25,997 nucleotides of DNA, taken from positions 1-25,997 of the forward strand of contig JAPULM010000027.1 in the NCBI GenBank assembly GCA_027294925.1, given 5' to 3'. Below are positions 1-7,783 of this stretch, in pieces. This DNA comes from a bacterium. GTDB lineage: Bacteria > Tectomicrobia > Entotheonellia > Entotheonellales > Entotheonellaceae. Position 1 is the first letter of the stretch; each line of letters opens with the position of its first letter. The position numbers were made by a program, and so were the translations under genes. A model generated the notes under the pieces. It saw only the letters and a list, made by a program, of their open reading frames with translations, had not been told where the DNA came from and made no database searches.

Positions 1-1
1 T

Positions 2-295
2 TTAGTAGCGCAGTGTATGCGCAACCGCGATCATGGCGCACAGGCTTGGCAGTTCGTCAAAGACAACTGGCAGCAGATGCTGCAAGCCTATCCAGACAAC
101 GCCATGGTGCGCATGCTCGACGGATTCAAGCTGCTTTCTCAGCCCGAGGTGGCAGCCGACATTGCCGCCTTTTTCGACAACCACTCGGTCCCTGTTGGCG
201 AGCTGACGTTGCAGCAGCACCTCGAGAAATTAAGGGTCAATGTGGCCTTGCGGGAGCGCGAGGCTGAGCGCTTAGCAGGATCTCTGCTCGGCTAA
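2..295 (+). CDS. C-terminal fragment of M1-family aminopeptidase (partial, 5' end outside window)
   Basis: The open frame runs in from the left edge and stops at a TAA at 293-295, leaving about 97 residues. What is visible is a helical C-terminus with NRDHGAQAWQFVKDNW, a pattern typical of the ERAP1-like C-terminal domain of M1 zinc aminopeptidases, followed by a region around RMLDGFKLLSQPEVAADIAAFF that also fits. The catalytic HExxH part would lie upstream of the window. In-frame methionines such as the one at 17 are internal, not starts, because the frame is open to the edge. The family call rests on a short piece recalled by pattern, so it is moderately sure; that this is the tail of a larger gene is much surer. 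Confidence 0.65.
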   Translation, partial: LVAQCMRNRDHGAQAWQFVKDNWQQMLQAYPDNAMVRMLDGFKLLSQPEVAADIAAFFDNHSVPVGELTLQQHLEKLRVNVALREREAERLAGSLLG

Positions 296-405
296 CGCCG
301 CTCCCAGCAAAATGCTCACGAATTAAAATTCCTTTGTCATGATGTCAGAAAAAACCCTCCGATCAGAAATCTCCGAATTGATGTTTCAGACAAGGAGAAA
401 CGGAC

Positions 406-1440
406 ATGGCAGGACAGATCTTGCGCACCACAGTCGTCGGCAGTTATCCGCAGCCGGATTGGTTAATCGATCAACAAACGCTGGGTAAAGGCATTGTCCC
501 ACGCATACGAGCGCACGCGTTATGGCGCATTCCCGAAGCGTTCTTGGAGCAGGCTCAGGACGACGCCACCCTGCTTGCCATGCGAGCCATGGAGCAGGCC
601 GGCGTCGATATTATCACGGACGGCGAAATGCGCCGCGAGAGTTATTCCAACCGATTCGCCACCGCCCTGGCCGGTATCGACATCGACCAACCTGGTGCCG
701 TTACCGGCCGCAGCGGACAAGCCGTGCAAGTGCCGCGCGTGGTCGGCCCGATTCGGCGCACGCGACCCGTACAGGTCCGCGATGCAGCTTTTCTACGCCA
801 CCACACCAATCGTCTCATTAAGGCCACCATTCCCGGGCCGTTCACCATGAGCCAGCAGGCCCAGAATGATTACTATCCTGACGAGGCTGACCTGGCTCTT
901 GACTATGCAGCGGCCGTCAATGAAGAAATACACGAGTTGTTTGAGGCAGGCGTCGATGTGGTGCAGCTCGATGAGCCGTGGATGCAAGCGCGGCCCGAGC
1001 AGGCCAGACGCTTCGCCGTTGCGGCCATCAACCGTGCCTTGCAAGGCGTGCAGGGAACCACCGCGGTGCATCTCTGTTTCGGTTACGCCGCGGCTGTGAA
1101 GGAAAAGCCCAACGCCTACGACTTTCTCGCCGAGCTAGAGGATACTGCAGTACAGCAGGTGTCCATCGAAGCCGCTCAGCCCAACCTGGATCCGTCGAGC
1201 TTGACAGCACTTCCCAGCAAGACTGTCATTATGGGTGTCTTGGACCTCAATGATCCCAGCCCGGAAAGCCCGCAAGTGGTGGCGCAGCGTATCCGTAACG
1301 TCTTGCCTTATGTGCCGCCGCAGCGCCTGATAGTGGCGCCTGACTGCGGCATGAAGTTTTTACCACGCGAAGTGGCCTATCGCAAACTGCGTGCCATGGT
1401 GCTAGGGACAGCCATTGTTCGTGAGGAAGTGGTAACCTGA
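406..1440 (+). CDS. Single-domain MetE-like (cobalamin-independent methionine synthase II family) methyltransferase
   Basis: 344 residues with the fold signature of the catalytic C-terminal half of MetE. It begins with TTVVGSYPQPDWL, as in YxjG/YxjH-type short homologues, and lacks the N-terminal half of the 750-residue classical enzyme. The zinc and homocysteine-thiol ligands all appear present: H222 and C224 in VHLCFG, E255 in SIEAAQPN and C314 in APDCGMK. The expected reaction is methyl transfer to homocysteine or a related thiol. The methyl donor cannot be read from sequence; short MetE homologues elsewhere use corrinoid proteins or unknown donors instead of methyl-tetrahydrofolate. The start is supported by AAGGAGAAA about 8 bases before the ATG. 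No SAM-riboswitch-like leader was recognised in the 110 bp upstream. An LLM oxidoreductase follows on the same strand after a 170 bp gap. Confidence 0.85.
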   Translation: MAGQILRTTVVGSYPQPDWLIDQQTLGKGIVPRIRAHALWRIPEAFLEQAQDDATLLAMRAMEQAGVDIITDGEMRRESYSNRFATALAGIDIDQPGAVTGRSGQAVQVPRVVGPIRRTRPVQVRDAAFLRHHTNRLIKATIPGPFTMSQQAQNDYYPDEADLALDYAAAVNEEIHELFEAGVDVVQLDEPWMQARPEQARRFAVAAINRALQGVQGTTAVHLCFGYAAAVKEKPNAYDFLAELEDTAVQQVSIEAAQPNLDPSSLTALPSKTVIMGVLDLNDPSPESPQVVAQRIRNVLPYVPPQRLIVAPDCGMKFLPREVAYRKLRAMVLGTAIVREEVVT

Positions 1441-1610
1441 ACGGCGCACCAACAAAACCGCTCATCAATTTCTCCTTGCGACGTTGTTGCAGAGGATCAT
1501 ATAGCGTCCTTGCTAGGTTCAAGTTGTACCGCATCTGGCAAACAAATGGAAGGATGGTTTAAGATAGGATGGCGGCACCTGATCCTGACAAGGCATATAA
1601 GGAACGGAGC

Positions 1611-2684
1611 ATGGAAGCAAAAAACATCGAATTCGGTATTCAGTTCTTCCCCGCCGTGAGCCCGGCCGAGAAGTCTGCGCAACAATACTGGAATGAGGCG
1701 TTACACCTGGTGGGCCTGTGTGACGAATTGGGCTACACCAGCGTGCGCACTGTCGAGCATTACTTTCACCCCTATGGCGGCTATAGCCCAAATCCGATCG
1801 TCTTTCTCAGCGCCGCGGCCATGCGCACGGCCAACGCGCGTCTGATTACCGGCGCCGTGCTACCAGCTTTCAATAACCCCCTCAAGCTGGCCGGCGAAAT
1901 CGGCATGCTTGACGCCATCTCCAACGGTCGACTCGATGTCGGTTTTGCCCGCGCCTTCTTGCCACACGAGTTTGCCCAATTTGGTGTCAGCCTGGACGAA
2001 AGCCGTGCCCGTTTCACAGAAGGCATGGCGCAAGTACGCCTCCTCCTGGAACATGAACAGGCCAGCAGTGAGGGTCGGTTCCACACCTTTAAAGACGTCA
2101 CCTCCCTACCACGGCCGACGCAAAAACCCTATCCGCCCCTGTGGGTGGCGGCGCTGGGCTCGCCGGAGTCATTCGAACGCGCCGGTCGCAATGGCTACTA
2201 CCTGATGGCTATCCCCATGGGTGGCGGCGCCATGGCGCAACTGCTCGCCACCTACCGCCAGGCCTGGGTCGACGCCGGCCATCCGGGGCGTGGCAAAGTG
2301 ATGCTGGCATTTCACATGTTTTGTCATGCAGATCAAGAACAGGCCATACAAATTGCACGTGAGCCATTAAACCGTTACCTAAAACGTTTGGTCGATGGCG
2401 CCCGCCACTGGCTAAGCGGAGCGCATTCGGCAGACTACCCGGGCTATGCCCAAATCATCGCCGCTCTTGATCAAGAGACCTTGGAGACCCAGGTTGCTAC
2501 AGGCGCGGCCTGGATTGGCGATCCGAGCACCATTGGCGCGGCGATTGCAGCGTACTATGATCAGATCGGCGGCTTTGAGATCGCCTCCATGCAAGTCAAT
2601 TTTCATGCCGTTGCCCAACCGGCAGCAGAACAGTCCATGCGCCTATTTGCACAGGAGGTGATGCCGCACATTACGCCGCGATAG
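1611..2684 (+). CDS. LLM-class (bacterial luciferase-like) flavin-dependent oxidoreductase
   Basis: 357 residues forming a complete luciferase-like TIM barrel. Landmarks are FGIQFFP at the N-terminus, SVRTVEHYFHPYGGYSPNP near residues 44-62, ITGAVLPAFNNPLKLAGEIGMLD, then SNGRLDVGFARAFLPHEF. These are the usual blocks of the flavin monooxygenase group of this superfamily. Members bind FMN or coenzyme F420; which one is used here is not decidable by eye, although cofG and cofH lie 20 kb away. The ATG at 1611 is preferred over the in-frame ATG at 1569 because AAGGA sits 7 bases before it and the conserved fold begins right after it. The gene converges with a VOC protein, leaving a 40 bp gap without a clear terminator. 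Likely role: oxidative attack on a small organic substrate. Confidence 0.88.
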   Translation: MEAKNIEFGIQFFPAVSPAEKSAQQYWNEALHLVGLCDELGYTSVRTVEHYFHPYGGYSPNPIVFLSAAAMRTANARLITGAVLPAFNNPLKLAGEIGMLDAISNGRLDVGFARAFLPHEFAQFGVSLDESRARFTEGMAQVRLLLEHEQASSEGRFHTFKDVTSLPRPTQKPYPPLWVAALGSPESFERAGRNGYYLMAIPMGGGAMAQLLATYRQAWVDAGHPGRGKVMLAFHMFCHADQEQAIQIAREPLNRYLKRLVDGARHWLSGAHSADYPGYAQIIAALDQETLETQVATGAAWIGDPSTIGAAIAAYYDQIGGFEIASMQVNFHAVAQPAAEQSMRLFAQEVMPHITPR

Positions 2685-2724
2685 TAAATGGAACCGGTTG
2701 TACCGATTGGCGCTGTACGCAGGA

Positions 2725-3186
2725 CTAGGCGGGGGCGTCCTCCAAGATCAACTCACGATTGCCCCGGCCAGGGGCACGCATTAATGCCAGGCCTTCTTCG
2801 GCCGTCTCGGTGCTATTACAAAAGAATTCAATCCTGATGTTGTCAGGATCGAAGAAATAGATGCTGTTGGTCATGCTATGTTCGGTCAGGTGGTCGAAGG
2901 TGACACGGTGCGCTTTAAAGCGTTGGTAGAAGGCTTTCAGGGCATCCATATCTTCGACCTGAATCGCCACATGATTGAGGCCGATCTGCCCCTGGCTAAT
3001 CGGACGGGCACCCTCGGGTGCTTGGAATAACGCCACGTCGTGATGGATCTTACCACAAGTAAGAAAGGTCCCAAAATCAGTCTGGCGGGCAATTTCAAAA
3101 CCAAGCACCTCAGTATAGAACTTGGTGGAGGCTTCCAAATTGCTCACGTTGAGGACGACATGCCCTACGCGTTTGGGTGCATTCAT
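2725..3186 (-). CDS. VOC-superfamily protein (extradiol dioxygenase / glyoxalase-like)
   Basis: 153 residues made of two beta-alpha-beta-beta-beta modules. The first starts GHVVLNVSNLEASTKFYTEVLGFE and the second GLNHVAIQVEDMDALKAFYQRF. The usual metal-binding triad is visible: H9, H72 and E120 (the last in DPDNIRIEFF). This fits a type I extradiol (catechol 2,3-dioxygenase-like) or glyoxalase-type enzyme using Fe(II) or another divalent metal. Substrate is unknown. A good ribosome site (AGAGGAG) lies just upstream of the ATG on the reverse strand. Its neighbours are an LLM oxidoreductase (convergent) and a split TPP decarboxylase (divergent), so it may belong to a local catabolic set, but it is transcribed alone. 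Confidence 0.88.
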   Translation of the reverse strand: MNAPKRVGHVVLNVSNLEASTKFYTEVLGFEIARQTDFGTFLTCGKIHHDVALFQAPEGARPISQGQIGLNHVAIQVEDMDALKAFYQRFKAHRVTFDHLTEHSMTNSIYFFDPDNIRIEFFCNSTETAEEGLALMRAPGRGNRELILEDAPA

Positions 3187-3533
3187 ATATTTACTCCTCT
3201 GCTATAAACCCTAAGCCCGCGCTGAGATGACGGATTACCGCTGGAAACATTTTACCCAAGATACGCCTCTACGTGTCAAATTGCAACATGCCATGCTCTG
3301 GACATCAGCCAAAACGTGTTTTAAACTGCCTGTACGCCGCTTGGGCAAAATGGACCGCTCTGCTTTTTTCTCGTCAAGGTGATATCGCCTAGTTGACTAC
3401 CAGCGTCGGTCCTGGCAGAGCTTTACCCGTCGCCCGGGACGAAGTGCCCTTCGCCCACAGTAGCAGGTTGCATTGCACGCCGAGCAGACTCAGACGACGA
3501 TAGTCAAACGATAGAAGAAAAGGAGGACGATTG
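3187..3533. other. 347 bp divergent intergenic region, no gene seen
   Basis: This spacer separates the reverse-strand VOC gene from the forward-strand TPP decarboxylase alpha gene and must hold both promoters. No convincing -35/-10 pair was found. A 7 bp sequence TTGACTA near 3393 recurs inverted as TAGTCAA near 3501, about 100 bp away, and is the only symmetry noted. Short ORFs here have no protein-like composition. Confidence 0.5.
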
Positions 3534-4052
3534 ATGAGTGAGCAACAAGCCGCAATTCTGAAACCCGAAACCCTGCTGGATGAGTTCAAGAAAAACGGCG
3601 TCACCCATGTGGTGACCATCCCAGACAGCGAAACCAATTACCTGTACGAGCTAATGCGTGTGCAACCCTGGCTGGATGTCGTCCCTGCGGCACGCGAAGG
3701 TGAGACGTTTGCCATCGCCTACGGTCTGATGGTTGGCAAGAAAGTTCCGGTATGCTTAATTCAAAACACCGGTATGCTGGAATCCGGCGATTCGATCCGG
3801 GGCTATGCCTTGGACTCCGGTTTGCCGTTGGTCTTTGTGGTCGGGTATCGAGGTTGGACACGTCGCGGTAAGATCACCGACTCGGTGGCGCGTTACACGG
3901 AACCCTTCTTGAATGCGTTCGGCATCAACTACTATCTGGTTGAACAAAATGTAGACGGAAATCGCATCTCTCTTGCGTTTGAAGAGGCGAGAGCCACCAA
4001 ACGACCCGTGGCGGTGCTCATCGGTGATGAATACCACGGTTTCAATCGCTAG
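3534..4052 (+). CDS. TPP-dependent decarboxylase, alpha (PYR-domain) subunit, sulfopyruvate/phosphonopyruvate decarboxylase-like
   Basis: 172 residues, the length of a stand-alone ComD-type subunit. It matches the pyrimidine-binding half of sulfopyruvate or phosphonopyruvate decarboxylase. The block REGETFAIAYGL contains the glutamate (E55 by alignment to family members) that activates the TPP aminopyrimidine. The following LIQNTGMLESGDSIRGY and LPLVFVVGYRGW correspond to the family's QN(S/T)G and (W/Y)RG blocks. The ATG at 3534 is chosen over the adjacent TTG at 3531 because AGGAGG ends 7 bases before it. The partner beta subunit begins 156 bp downstream; together they should form an active site at the subunit interface. 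The substrate is a 2-oxoacid carrying a negatively charged tail in known relatives; here it is not determined. Confidence 0.82.
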   Translation: MSEQQAAILKPETLLDEFKKNGVTHVVTIPDSETNYLYELMRVQPWLDVVPAAREGETFAIAYGLMVGKKVPVCLIQNTGMLESGDSIRGYALDSGLPLVFVVGYRGWTRRGKITDSVARYTEPFLNAFGINYYLVEQNVDGNRISLAFEEARATKRPVAVLIGDEYHGFNR

Positions 4053-4067
4053 TACGGCATCCAACAG

Positions 4068-4092
4068 TTACCCCGCCCGTTTGGCGCGGTAA
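4068..4092 (+). promoter_or_regulatory. Imperfect hairpin between decarboxylase alpha and beta genes
   Basis: Fifteen bases after the alpha stop codon, TTACC-C-CGCC and GGCG-C-GGTAA pair around a CGTTT loop, giving a nine-pair stem with one C-C mismatch. There is no T-run after it, so it is not a classical terminator. It could stabilise the upstream transcript or set the ratio of the two subunits. Confidence 0.5.
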
Positions 4093-4159
4093 CGTCTGTC
4101 GCTGGCAAAGGCATTCCGACCTTTGAAAGCGCTCAGCCACCTGGGCGGAAATAGATGGC

Positions 4160-4178
4160 GACAGATTTGAAATCTGTC
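4160..4178. promoter_or_regulatory. 19 bp near-perfect inverted repeat upstream of decarboxylase beta gene
   Basis: GACAGATTT and AAATCTGTC flank a single G, a perfect 9+9 dyad. In RNA it can fold as a 7 bp stem with a TTGAA loop. It lies 30 bp before the beta start, so it may be an operator for a dimeric regulator or a small leader hairpin. No promoter could be assigned with confidence. Confidence 0.45.
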
Positions 4179-4208
4179 CCCGTGTAAGATTTTCATTAGG
4201 AGAGCAAG

Positions 4209-4799
4209 ATGATTGATGTAGAAGATGTTTTCAAGGTCTTTCAGCAACATCGGGGCGATGCGGTGGTCATTCCGGTTGGCACCTCCGGCCGCCTGTGGCG
4301 CGACTTCAGCAGCAACGAAAAACGGGATCTGAATCTCGGCGGCGCCATGGGGCAAGCAACATCAGCCGCTCTGGGCGTCGCCCTGTCGCTGCCAAACGAA
4401 AAAATTGTCATGTTTGACGCGGAAGGCGCCCTACTCATGAACCTGGGCATTCTAGCCACCATCTCGGGCAAGCAGCCGCCGAACTTTTACCACTTTCTGC
4501 TCGACAACGAGTGCTATGCCACCACCGGTGGACAGCCCGTGCCCAATGCCAAGAACATCAACTATGCCGGCATGGCCAAAGAGGCGGGTTATATCGCGGC
4601 CTACCAATTCGATGATCTGGAGAGCTTCAGCCGTCAGATTGAAGAGATCCTCAGTCAGGAGGGTCCCGTCTTCATCGCCATCAAGGTGGTGCCGCAGGTT
4701 GAGAACGAACCTATCGGCCGGCGCAAGCGCAGACCCGTGCGGAGTCGTGCGGAGACGGTCAAAACCCTGCAGGAAGAACTCGGCATTGCAGACGATTAG
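4209..4799 (+). CDS. TPP-dependent decarboxylase, beta (PP-domain) subunit, ComE-like
   Basis: 196 residues, matching the diphosphate-binding half of sulfopyruvate/phosphonopyruvate decarboxylases. Landmarks are GGAMGQATSAALGVAL, then FDAEGALLMNLGILATIS and LLDNECYATTGGQP (residues 97-110), the latter a family hallmark. The TPP/Mg motif, normally G-D-G with an Asn about 28 residues on, reads A71-E72-G73 with N100: glutamate stands where the metal-binding aspartate is expected. The C-terminus is basic (RRKRRPVRSR), longer than strictly needed. An AGGAG ribosome site lies 7 bases before the ATG. It pairs with the alpha gene upstream, and a strong terminator follows at 4875. The decarboxylation product and pathway are unknown; coenzyme M-like or sulfonate/phosphonate metabolism are possibilities only. 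Confidence 0.83.
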   Translation: MIDVEDVFKVFQQHRGDAVVIPVGTSGRLWRDFSSNEKRDLNLGGAMGQATSAALGVALSLPNEKIVMFDAEGALLMNLGILATISGKQPPNFYHFLLDNECYATTGGQPVPNAKNINYAGMAKEAGYIAAYQFDDLESFSRQIEEILSQEGPVFIAIKVVPQVENEPIGRRKRRPVRSRAETVKTLQEELGIADD

Positions 4800-4874
4800 T
4801 TCTGTAGAGCGCAGTTAAGGTGAACCGACCACGAAGCCTCATAACCTACCCTGCTATAGCGGCGCCGGACGCAC

Positions 4875-4902
4875 TGGCGGCTCGGCGTCGGCCGCCAATT
4901 TT
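4875..4902 (+). terminator. Rho-independent terminator after the split decarboxylase
   Basis: TGGCGGC at 4875-4881 pairs perfectly with GCCGCCA at 4891-4897 across a 9-base loop, immediately followed by ATTTT. It lies 76 bp past the beta-subunit stop and faces the convergent mgtC-like gene. Confidence 0.7.
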
Positions 4903-4992
4903 CCCCGTGTAACGGACCACGATAGCGGCCAAAAAACCTAACCCCGTCTCTACCATGACCTCGCCTCCAAAAACTGTCTGTGGTGCGCAGGA

Positions 4993-5709
4993 CTAATCAT
5001 CGTTCACCTCGTTCGTCTCTTCCGCCTCTTGTTGGTCTTGATGTATTAATTGGCCGTACTGGACGTCTTCACGTTGCATCAAGTCATTAAAAGCTTCAAT
5101 GAACACCCCTCGACGCTTGCTCCGCACCACAAACGTGTAGCTGATCGTACCAGCCTGTTTGTCTTTGTCAATCGTCACCCGCTCTAGGGTGAGATGATAT
5201 GACGCAAAAAAGCCTCGTGCCGTCTCCACGCTCATACCTGAACCCTGCATGCGGAGCACAATTTGACGAAACGATTCGCGCGGCAAGACAGGTTCAAGAT
5301 AACGTAGGAGCCATAGCGATCCCAGGGTAATCACATACAGGGAAAAAGCCAGGGCATCGTTACGTGAACCCAGGGCGAGACCAATGACAGCAACCGTCCA
5401 GATGCCCGCCGCAGTCGTCAGACCAAACACGGTAAAGCGGCTGCGCACGATCACGCCGGCGCCGAGAAAGCCGATACCAGTCAGGCCGCCGGCGGCAAGT
5501 CGAGCCGGGTCGGGGCGAAATCCCTCCTCCATGCCCAGAAAATGCCCCTCTGACAACAGCCCAATAACCGCAAACGAGACGCAAACCAGAAGATAGGTGC
5601 GCAGTCCCGCTGGCCGGCCCCGGATGGTACGCTCAATGCCAATGGTCAATCCCATGCCTACAGCCAATATCAGGGGATACAGCATCTCACCCAGTTCCCC
5701 ACGCCACAT
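4993..5709 (-). CDS. MgtC/SapB family inner-membrane protein
   Basis: 238 residues. The N-terminal 140 or so form about five hydrophobic helices with the family's hallmark blocks: GIERTIRGRPAGLRTYLLV (residues 24-42), GGLTGIGFLGAGVIV and TTAAGIWTVAVIGLALG. A soluble C-terminal domain of about 90 residues follows, as in the longer MgtC proteins where it adopts an ACT-like fold, ending in an acidic tail (EAEETNEVNDD). Family members affect Mg2+ homeostasis, membrane potential or ATP synthase activity; a transport role is not established. AAGGAG sits 7 bases before the ATG. It lies 65 bp downstream of an amidohydrolase on the same strand and may be co-transcribed with it. Confidence 0.92.
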   Translation of the reverse strand: MWRGELGEMLYPLILAVGMGLTIGIERTIRGRPAGLRTYLLVCVSFAVIGLLSEGHFLGMEEGFRPDPARLAAGGLTGIGFLGAGVIVRSRFTVFGLTTAAGIWTVAVIGLALGSRNDALAFSLYVITLGSLWLLRYLEPVLPRESFRQIVLRMQGSGMSVETARGFFASYHLTLERVTIDKDKQAGTISYTFVVRSKRRGVFIEAFNDLMQREDVQYGQLIHQDQQEAEETNEVNDD

Positions 5710-5774
5710 ACCGCCTCTCCTTACAAGTCAGGTGTCAAAGGGTGGGAGTGACAACGATGAAACGTAAGTATCTG

Positions 5775-6914
5775 TTATTCCTGTTCGAAACCGTAGAGCT
5801 TCGCCGCCGTATCACAGACAATCTTACGCCGTACAGGAGGCGGCAAATGGCCGAGCTGCGTCTCGATAAAGGTTTGTGAATCAGGCCAAACGCCATCCGG
5901 ATGCGGAAAATCCGACCCCCACATGATATTGTCTTCACCAAGCTCTTCAATCAGCTTAATGCCGACCACATCCTGCTGGTAGGTGGCATACATCTGTCGA
6001 TGCCAGTACTCGCTTGGTTTCATGGTAAGCGTCAGATCGGTAAATTGATCCTCCCATTCATAATCCATACGTTCCAGCATGTATGGAATCCAGCCAATAC
6101 CACTCTCGCCAAGGACGATTTTCAGATTCGGGTACCGTTCCAAGGCACCATTGAAAATCATCGAGGCGAGAAAATCGGCCGTGGTCAGTTGGAACACACT
6201 AAGCATGCTGGCAAAGGCCGCCCGCCGTGTTAAGGGCTCGACATCATTCGGTAACACACGATTAGACAGGGTGTGAAAACTAATCGGCATATCACACTCG
6301 GCTGCCGCTTCCCACAGCACTTCCCACTGCGGATGCCATAACGGAACAATATCAGAGGAAACCGCCAGTTCCCCTCCCTTAAGACCCAGTTTGGCGCCGC
6401 GGCGCACTTCGTCTGCAGCCAGTTGCCCATCCGTGTTGGGGATGCAGGCAAGTCCGACATAACGGTCAGGATACGTCTTGCAGAAATCAGCCAGCCAGGT
6501 GTTGTAGATCCGATACAAATCAGGCACAATTTCCGGCTCATCGACACGCTTGGCGGCGCCTAGAATACCGTAGATCACTTCACCCTGCACGCCATCGAGG
6601 TCTTGGTCTTGGAGGCGCAATTGCGGGTCGGAAACGCGGCGAATGCCCTTTTTGCCGTCGTCGAATAGACCTTTGGCTGCCATCCGATCCGAGCGTTCAA
6701 TTTCACCTGGCACATACTTGCGACCAGCCGAGCCCATACCATTTTGCAAGCCAAGATTGGCGCCGCCTCGAGTTGTCCAGAACGGGCCATCCGGACCGTC
6801 GGTGACATACGGCATGCGATCTTTCAAATGCGCCGGCGCATTGGTGGTAAACAAATCAGGGGGTAACCAGCACAGATCGATATGGCAATCAGCTGAGATA
6901 ACTTCATAGTGCAT
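5775..6914 (-). CDS. Amidohydrolase-2 family metal-dependent hydrolase/decarboxylase
   Basis: 379 residues of the TIM-barrel amidohydrolase 2 (ACMSD/LigW-like) family. Metal-site residues visible are D9-x-H11 in SADCHID, H214 in ISFHTL and D335 in GSDFPHPDG. The segments GIGWIPYMLERMDYEWE and NIMWGSDFPHPDG are typical of members annotated as TIM-barrel hydrolases in aromatic or amide degradation. It could hydrolyse a C-N bond or decarboxylate an aromatic acid; substrate unknown. AGGAGAA precedes the ATG. The gene heads a probable two-gene unit with the mgtC-like gene 65 bp downstream and is divergent from the HAD gene. Confidence 0.9.
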   Translation of the reverse strand: MHYEVISADCHIDLCWLPPDLFTTNAPAHLKDRMPYVTDGPDGPFWTTRGGANLGLQNGMGSAGRKYVPGEIERSDRMAAKGLFDDGKKGIRRVSDPQLRLQDQDLDGVQGEVIYGILGAAKRVDEPEIVPDLYRIYNTWLADFCKTYPDRYVGLACIPNTDGQLAADEVRRGAKLGLKGGELAVSSDIVPLWHPQWEVLWEAAAECDMPISFHTLSNRVLPNDVEPLTRRAAFASMLSVFQLTTADFLASMIFNGALERYPNLKIVLGESGIGWIPYMLERMDYEWEDQFTDLTLTMKPSEYWHRQMYATYQQDVVGIKLIEELGEDNIMWGSDFPHPDGVWPDSQTFIETQLGHLPPPVRRKIVCDTAAKLYGFEQE

Positions 6915-7017
6915 AGCAAGTTCTCCTGTTCGATGTGGGTCCGAAGGATGTCTGTCCGGTCATTGGCCAGATGCGCCTATTTTATGTCGACCCGCTGCCT
7001 TCCGCAAGCCGTTCGCC

Positions 7018-7023
7018 TATAAT
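7018..7023 (+). promoter_or_regulatory. Possible -10 box for the HAD gene
   Basis: TATAAT occurs 66 bp before the HAD start. The hexamer 17 bp upstream (CTGCCT) matches only 3 of 6 consensus -35 bases, so this is a weak sigma-70-type candidate. Confidence 0.3.
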
Positions 7024-7089
7024 ATCTGAATCGAGTAGCATTCCCGTTTGCGATCTTGCTTCCGCTTCTTGGACTCGTAAGGAGAACAC

Positions 7090-7725
7090 ATGACGCAACG
7101 CGACATTAGGGCAGTCATTTTCGATTACGGCAACGTCTTGGTACGCACCCTCGACCCGGCCCCACGCGCCACCTGGGAGCAGCGCTTCGGCCTGCAAGCC
7201 GGCGACCTCCAACGCATTGTGCATAATAAAACGTCTTGGATCGCCGCCCAGCTCGGCCAAATCAGCCCGGCAACGTACTGGCATGAAATCGGCGACACCC
7301 TGAAGCTAACCGCCGCTGAGACCTCAAACCTTAGGGCCACATTCTATCGGGGCGATTTACTCAACGTCGAACTTGTCGCCTATCTGGATCGACTGCGTGC
7401 CGCCGGCTTACAGGTGGCTTTGCTGAGCAATTTCAGTACCGACCTACACGGGTTTCTGAGCACCCATGCGTTGCAACATCGTTTTGACCCTATTGCTGTC
7501 TCGGCAGATATCGGCGTCATGAAGCCGGATGCGCAAGCCTATCAGACGGTACTCGATCGGCTCGCTCTACCGGCCAACGCCTGTGTCTTCGTCGATGATC
7601 TAGCGGCAAATGTTCAAGCAGCTCAAACCTTAGGTATGCACGGTATCGTATTTCGTGACAACGCCACCTGTCTGGACGCACTGGAGGCCTTGCTTGCCGT
7701 CCAACCTGACGACGCAAGGACATGA
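7090..7725 (+). CDS. HAD-superfamily (subclass IA) hydrolase, phosphatase-like
   Basis: 211 residues with all four HAD motifs. Motif I is FDYGNVL with nucleophile D12; position 14, usually the acid/base Asp, is Gly, as in YihX/epoxide-hydrolase-N-type HADs (FDLGNVI). Motif II is LLSNFS (S113), motif III K145 in GVMKPD, and motif IV D169-D170 in VFVDDLAANV. A helical cap is inserted after motif I. The expected activity is hydrolysis of a small phosphorylated metabolite, though lacking the second Asp some relatives have other activities. AAGGAG lies 8 bases before the ATG. It is a single gene, convergent with the next one across 58 bp. Confidence 0.88.
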   Translation: MTQRDIRAVIFDYGNVLVRTLDPAPRATWEQRFGLQAGDLQRIVHNKTSWIAAQLGQISPATYWHEIGDTLKLTAAETSNLRATFYRGDLLNVELVAYLDRLRAAGLQVALLSNFSTDLHGFLSTHALQHRFDPIAVSADIGVMKPDAQAYQTVLDRLALPANACVFVDDLAANVQAAQTLGMHGIVFRDNATCLDALEALLAVQPDDART

Positions 7726-7783
7726 CTACGCCTGCCGGCAAGGTTGTGGCTGGGGATAGACGACGGCTACACACACGCGGCGC

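Noticed and set aside
296..405. Possible SAM riboswitch in front of the MetE-like gene
   Set aside because: The 110 bp gap is short and shows none of the conserved paired blocks or a terminator stem; only an AT-rich spacer and a ribosome site.
406..1440. MetE-like gene as a truncated pseudogene of full-length metE
   Set aside because: It has its own ribosome site, intact catalytic ligands and the N-terminal sequence typical of naturally short family members.
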